Assembly (NCBI GenBank): GCA_902462635.1
Contig: CABQCN010000057.1
Span: 1 to 7,709 of the forward strand
Reading direction: 5' to 3'
Source of the DNA: an uncultured Oscillospiraceae bacterium
Lineage (GTDB): Bacteria; Bacillota; Clostridia; UBA1212; UBA1255
Length of the DNA stretch: 7,709 bases
Shown: positions 5,664 through 7,709 of the stretch, piece by piece
How the letters are laid out: every line of letters starts with the position of its first letter
Position numbering within the stretch: the stretch's first letter is position 1
Program-made: the position numbers and the translations under genes
Notes under the pieces: model-generated
The model's database searches: none
Told to the model about the DNA's origin: nothing
The model's input: the letters and a program-made list of their open reading frames with translations, nothing else

Positions 5664-6266
5664 TCATTCCCTCCCGATCTTCCGGTCTTTATAATAATAA
5701 ATATCGTCATGCGCCCCGATTTCCCGCAAGATGCGGCAGGGATTCCCGACCGCGACGACATTGGAGGGGATATCTTTCGTAACGACGCTACCGGCGCCGA
5801 TCACAGAATTTTCGCCGATGCAAACGCCCGGCAAAAGGATCGCACCCGCGCCGATCCAGACGTTATTCCCGATCTTTACCGGAATATTGAATTGCGCCGT
5901 TTTCCGGCGCAGCTCCGGATTGACCGGATGCCCCGCCGTCGCCACCGTAACGTTCGGTCCGAACATCACAAAATCTCCGACATAAATATCCGTATCATCT
6001 ACGAGCGTAAGATTGAAATTGGCATAAACATGGCTGCCAAAATGCGTGTTTCTTCCCCAATTGGCATGAAAAGGCGGTTCGATATAACAGCCTTCCCCTA
6101 CCGAACCGAGCAGTTCTCTCAGAATCCGAGCGCGCTTCTCCCGTTCCGATGGGCGCGTCTGGTTAAAATCATATAGTTTTTCAAGACATTTTTCCTGTTC
6201 GGCCAGCAATTCCGGCTCCGCACAAAAATAAATTTCACCGCTTGCCATTTTCTCTTTCAGCGTCAT
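5664..6266 (-). CDS. Hexapeptide-repeat sugar O-acetyltransferase (maltose/galactoside acetyltransferase type)
   Basis: Cytosolic acetyl-CoA-dependent O-acetyltransferase of the LacA/Maa/NodL group, 200 residues, the usual length. The N-terminal Mac domain is seen at about 3-55 (MASGEIYFCAEPELLAEQ, then LYDFNQTRPSE). The left-handed beta-helix begins near 57 (GEGCYIEPPFHANWGRN), with hexapeptide turns IYVGDFVMFGPNVTVAT and IGNNVWIGAGAILLPGV. The catalytic His is His113 in TAGHPVNPELR. The C-terminal GAGSVVTKDIPSNVVAVGNPCRILR is the standard closing segment that contacts acetyl-CoA. Family members acetylate maltose, glucose or galactosides, or act in detoxification and glycan decoration; the acceptor here is unknown. 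The start is supported by GGAGG at 6274-6278, seven bases upstream. It is the first gene of a probable two-gene operon with the nuclease-fold gene. Confidence 0.93.
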   Translation of the reverse strand: MTLKEKMASGEIYFCAEPELLAEQEKCLEKLYDFNQTRPSEREKRARILRELLGSVGEGCYIEPPFHANWGRNTHFGSHVYANFNLTLVDDTDIYVGDFVMFGPNVTVATAGHPVNPELRRKTAQFNIPVKIGNNVWIGAGAILLPGVCIGENSVIGAGSVVTKDIPSNVVAVGNPCRILREIGAHDDIYYYKDRKIGRE

Positions 6267-6304
6267 GAAAAGGCCTCCGTCCTCAGTACTTTACAAACGA
6301 GACC

Positions 6305-6333
6305 ATTTTATCGGAATCCGCAGGAAAAAGCAA
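6305..6333 (-). promoter_or_regulatory. Candidate promoter of the acetyltransferase gene
   Basis: On the minus strand TTGCTT (6328-6333) and TAAAAT (6305-6310) are spaced by 17 bp. The expected start near 6298 gives a leader of about 30 bases. The -35 overlaps the U-tract of the preceding terminator-like stem, a compact arrangement. Confidence 0.5.
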
Positions 6334-6346
6334 CGGATGCTTCCGT
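6325..6346 (-). terminator. Terminator-like stem after the HAD phosphatase gene
   Basis: Immediately after the stop codon the minus-strand transcript can form ACGGA-AGCA-UCCGU followed by UGCUUUUU. The 5-bp stem is short, so it may be only partly efficient. Confidence 0.5.
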
Positions 6347-6347
6347 A

Positions 6348-7130
6348 TTAAAGCCGGGGAATTTCGCCGACGTTTTCCAGGACGAGCCTGGGCCGGTACG
6401 GATATTGCTGCATCGTCTCCCGCGACGTAACCCCCGTCAGTACGAGTACGGTATCGAGTCCGCTTTCGATTCCGGCAATGATATCGGTATCCATCCTGTC
6501 GCCGATGATGGCGGCGTCCTGCGAATGTACGCCGAGCATCTTCAGTCCGGTACGCATCATCAGCGGATTCGGTTTTCCTACGTAATAAGCGGATTTCCCG
6601 GTGGCCATTTCGATCGGGGAAATCAAAGCCCGGCAGGCCGGTACGATGCCGTTTTCCAGCGGCGCCGTAATATCGGTATTCGTCCCGATCAGCTTGGCGC
6701 CGTTAAATACGTGATGAACCGCGCGGCAGATGCTGTCATAATTATAATTGTTGGTTTCTCCCACGATGACATAATCCGGATCTACCGTATTGATGGTAAT
6801 TCCCGCGTCGTGCAGCGCGTTGAACAATCCCGGCTCCCCGATCACGAACGCGCTGCAGCCCGGGTTCTGCGAACTGAGGAATTTCGCCGTGGCCAGCGCG
6901 CTCGTATAAAAATGGCTTTCATCGACGTCGAGTCCCATGCGGCGCAGTTTCATCTGCAGATCCTTGGGCGAATAGCCGCTGCCATTCGTCAGGAACAGAA
7001 ATTTCTTTTCTTCTTTGTAGAGCCACGCGACAAATTCTTTGACGCCCGGAAGGAGACGGTTTCCGTGGTAGAGCACGCCGTCCATATCGCAGAGGTATCC
7101 TTGTTTTTCCCTTAAAGTCTCTATTGTCAT
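6348..7130 (-). CDS. NagD-like HAD superfamily (IIA) phosphatase
   Basis: Cytosolic phosphatase of the haloacid dehalogenase superfamily, subclass IIA, 260 residues, typical for NagD/AraL/YutF relatives. All four HAD motifs are present. Motif I is DMDGVLYHGN with the nucleophile Asp15 and acid/base Asp17, motif II is LTNGS (Thr48), motif III is Lys186 in VGKPNPLM, and motif IV is GDRMDTDI with Asp211 and Asp216. The insert between motifs II and III (about 60-175) is the type C2 cap (VIGEPGLFNALHDAGI, DYVIVGETNNYNYD) that selects the substrate. Known members dephosphorylate nucleotides or sugar phosphates; the physiological substrate is not predictable here. The start is backed by AAGGAG three bases before the ATG, a short but acceptable spacing. 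It is flanked by terminator-like stems on both sides and so is probably monocistronic. Confidence 0.92.
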   Translation of the reverse strand: MTIETLREKQGYLCDMDGVLYHGNRLLPGVKEFVAWLYKEEKKFLFLTNGSGYSPKDLQMKLRRMGLDVDESHFYTSALATAKFLSSQNPGCSAFVIGEPGLFNALHDAGITINTVDPDYVIVGETNNYNYDSICRAVHHVFNGAKLIGTNTDITAPLENGIVPACRALISPIEMATGKSAYYVGKPNPLMMRTGLKMLGVHSQDAAIIGDRMDTDIIAGIESGLDTVLVLTGVTSRETMQQYPYRPRLVLENVGEIPRL

Positions 7131-7167
7131 TCACTCCTTGCCTGCCACTGTCATGGCACGCTTTTAT

Positions 7168-7207
7168 GATAAAAAAATACCGCGGAAAAAGCAATCCGTT
7201 TTTTATC
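7168..7207. terminator. Bidirectional A/T-tract inverted repeat, probable terminator of the DUF1232 gene
   Basis: GATAAAAAA at 7168-7176 is repeated inverted as TTTTTTATC at 7199-7207. Between them lies a short GC stem, CGGA (7183-7186) with TCCG (7195-7198). Either strand gives a stem followed by a T-run. It sits about 60 bp past the DUF1232 stop and about 40 bp before the HAD gene start. The 133 bp between those two genes otherwise hold no gene. A weak promoter match, TTGCTT (7189-7194) and TATCAT (7166-7171) with 17-bp spacing on the minus strand, overlaps this element and could serve the HAD gene. Confidence 0.5.
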
Positions 7208-7263
7208 AAAACAGTGTAAATTTTTAAATGAATTATGAGGCTGGTTTTCACCGCGCAAACTGC

Positions 7264-7632
7264 TCACAGAAAAATAGCTTTAATAATCAGCCACAAAATC
7301 AAAAGCCAGATTACGAGGACCGGAACGGCGTAATACCACTTCTTAGGCTTTCCGTCGGTCCACAGGCCTTCCGCTTCTTTCCGGTAATGCGCAAACGTAT
7401 CTTTCGGAATAAAACGTATGGTAAGCGCAATCAAGGCCGGCAGAAGGATTACGTCATCGAGATAGCCGAGAAACGGAATAAAATCAGGGATCAGATCTAT
7501 GGGCGAAAGCGCATAGGCTACCGTTACGCCTGCAAAGATTTTGGAAATACACGGCGTGTCTTTACTTTTTAAGCACAAAAAAAGTGCCGGGATATCCGTC
7601 TTCAACTGATTTGCCCGTTGTTTTAGGTTCAT
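7264..7632 (-). CDS. Small DUF1232 (YkvA-type) membrane protein
   Basis: A 122-residue protein. The DUF1232 signature is clear at about 39-65: AYALSPIDLIPDFIPFLGYL followed by DDVILLP. It forms a hydrophobic hairpin-like segment with conserved Ser-Pro-Ile-Asp and Asp-Asp residues. A second strongly hydrophobic segment at about 99-121 (YYAVPVLVIWLLILWLIIKA) is a probable transmembrane anchor, preceded by a basic patch GKPKKW. The N-terminus (1-30) is amphipathic and basic. The molecular function of this family is not established. The start is supported by GGAGAAGG about seven bases upstream of the ATG at 7632. If the frame ending at 7671 is a real gene, this one would follow it after 38 bp and share its transcript. 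Confidence 0.9.
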   Translation of the reverse strand: MNLKQRANQLKTDIPALFLCLKSKDTPCISKIFAGVTVAYALSPIDLIPDFIPFLGYLDDVILLPALIALTIRFIPKDTFAHYRKEAEGLWTDGKPKKWYYAVPVLVIWLLILWLIIKAIFL

Positions 7633-7670
7633 CGCGTGCCTTCTCCAAATTTCCGATTAGTCGCAACAGA

Positions 7671-7709
7671 TTACGAATCTGTTTCACGATCCAGTTTAAG
7701 ACCGATCCG
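7671..7709 (-). CDS. Possible C-terminal end of a gene continuing beyond the window
   Basis: On the minus strand one frame enters from the right edge and reads RIGLKLDRETDS before a TAA at 7671-7673. This is 38 bp before the DUF1232 start, a plausible spacing for an upstream operon gene. Only 12 residues are visible, so no family can be named. A second frame also stays open here and runs on into the DUF1232 gene, so the choice of frame is uncertain. Confidence 0.3.
   Translation of the reverse strand, partial: RIGLKLDRETDS

Noticed and set aside
5709..6176. Plus-strand frames opposite the acetyltransferase
   Set aside because: They have no ribosome binding site and no recognisable family, and overlap a fully intact hexapeptide-repeat enzyme.
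6405..7115. Long plus-strand frame (236 codons) opposite the HAD phosphatase
   Set aside because: Composition is Arg/His/Gln-rich with no domain, and the minus strand encodes all four HAD motifs; it is an antisense shadow.
7143..7158. Small stem TGCCA/TGGCA just upstream of the HAD gene as a riboswitch
   Set aside because: Only 5 bp with a 6-base loop and no further structure; expected by chance at this length.
7640..7709. tRNA gene suggested by the anticodon-like arm
   Set aside because: No acceptor, D-arm or T-arm pairing can be built around it on either strand.

Overview
This is an ordinary chromosomal stretch from a low-to-mid-GC Firmicute, most likely a Clostridia-class anaerobe (perhaps Christensenellales-like; a guess from protein flavour, not established). 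The signs are strong AGGAGG-type ribosome binding sites, sigma-A-like promoters, a Ktr-type potassium system, and a lipoprotein with a Thr/Ala/Pro-rich stalk. I see no phage, insertion sequence, CRISPR array, rRNA or complete tRNA.

Layout. Positions 1-1742 (+) hold a K+ uptake operon: the 3' part of a KtrB/TrkH channel subunit (5' end off the window) and its complete KtrA-type RCK gating subunit. Converging on it from the minus strand is a CorA-family divalent cation channel (1758-2588), and upstream of that a LamG-fold lipoprotein (2669-3628). A hairpin with a U-tract lies between the two. Next comes a MarR-family regulator (3717-4166, minus), divergent from a TSUP (TauE/SafE) anion transporter (4255-5037, plus). 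The 85-90 bp between them carry two face-to-face promoters and a large palindrome, which makes this the best supported regulatory unit here.

Positions 5079-7709 are all minus strand. They hold a PD-(D/E)XK nuclease-fold protein of the sce7726/MmcB type, a hexapeptide-repeat sugar O-acetyltransferase 9 bp upstream of it, a NagD-like HAD phosphatase, a small DUF1232 (YkvA-type) membrane protein, and possibly the last codons of another gene at the right edge.

How the genes work together. KtrB and KtrA form one K+ transporter, and CorA adds Mg2+/divalent transport, so the left third concerns cation homeostasis. MarR very probably represses itself and the TSUP exporter or importer; the effector and the transported anion cannot be read from sequence. 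The acetyltransferase and nuclease-fold genes look like a two-gene operon with no obvious shared pathway. I did not find a clear new multi-gene system. The observations most worth following are the MarR/TSUP operator, the palindromes in the lipoprotein promoter, the hairpin directly in front of corA, and two start-codon corrections (corA and TSUP).
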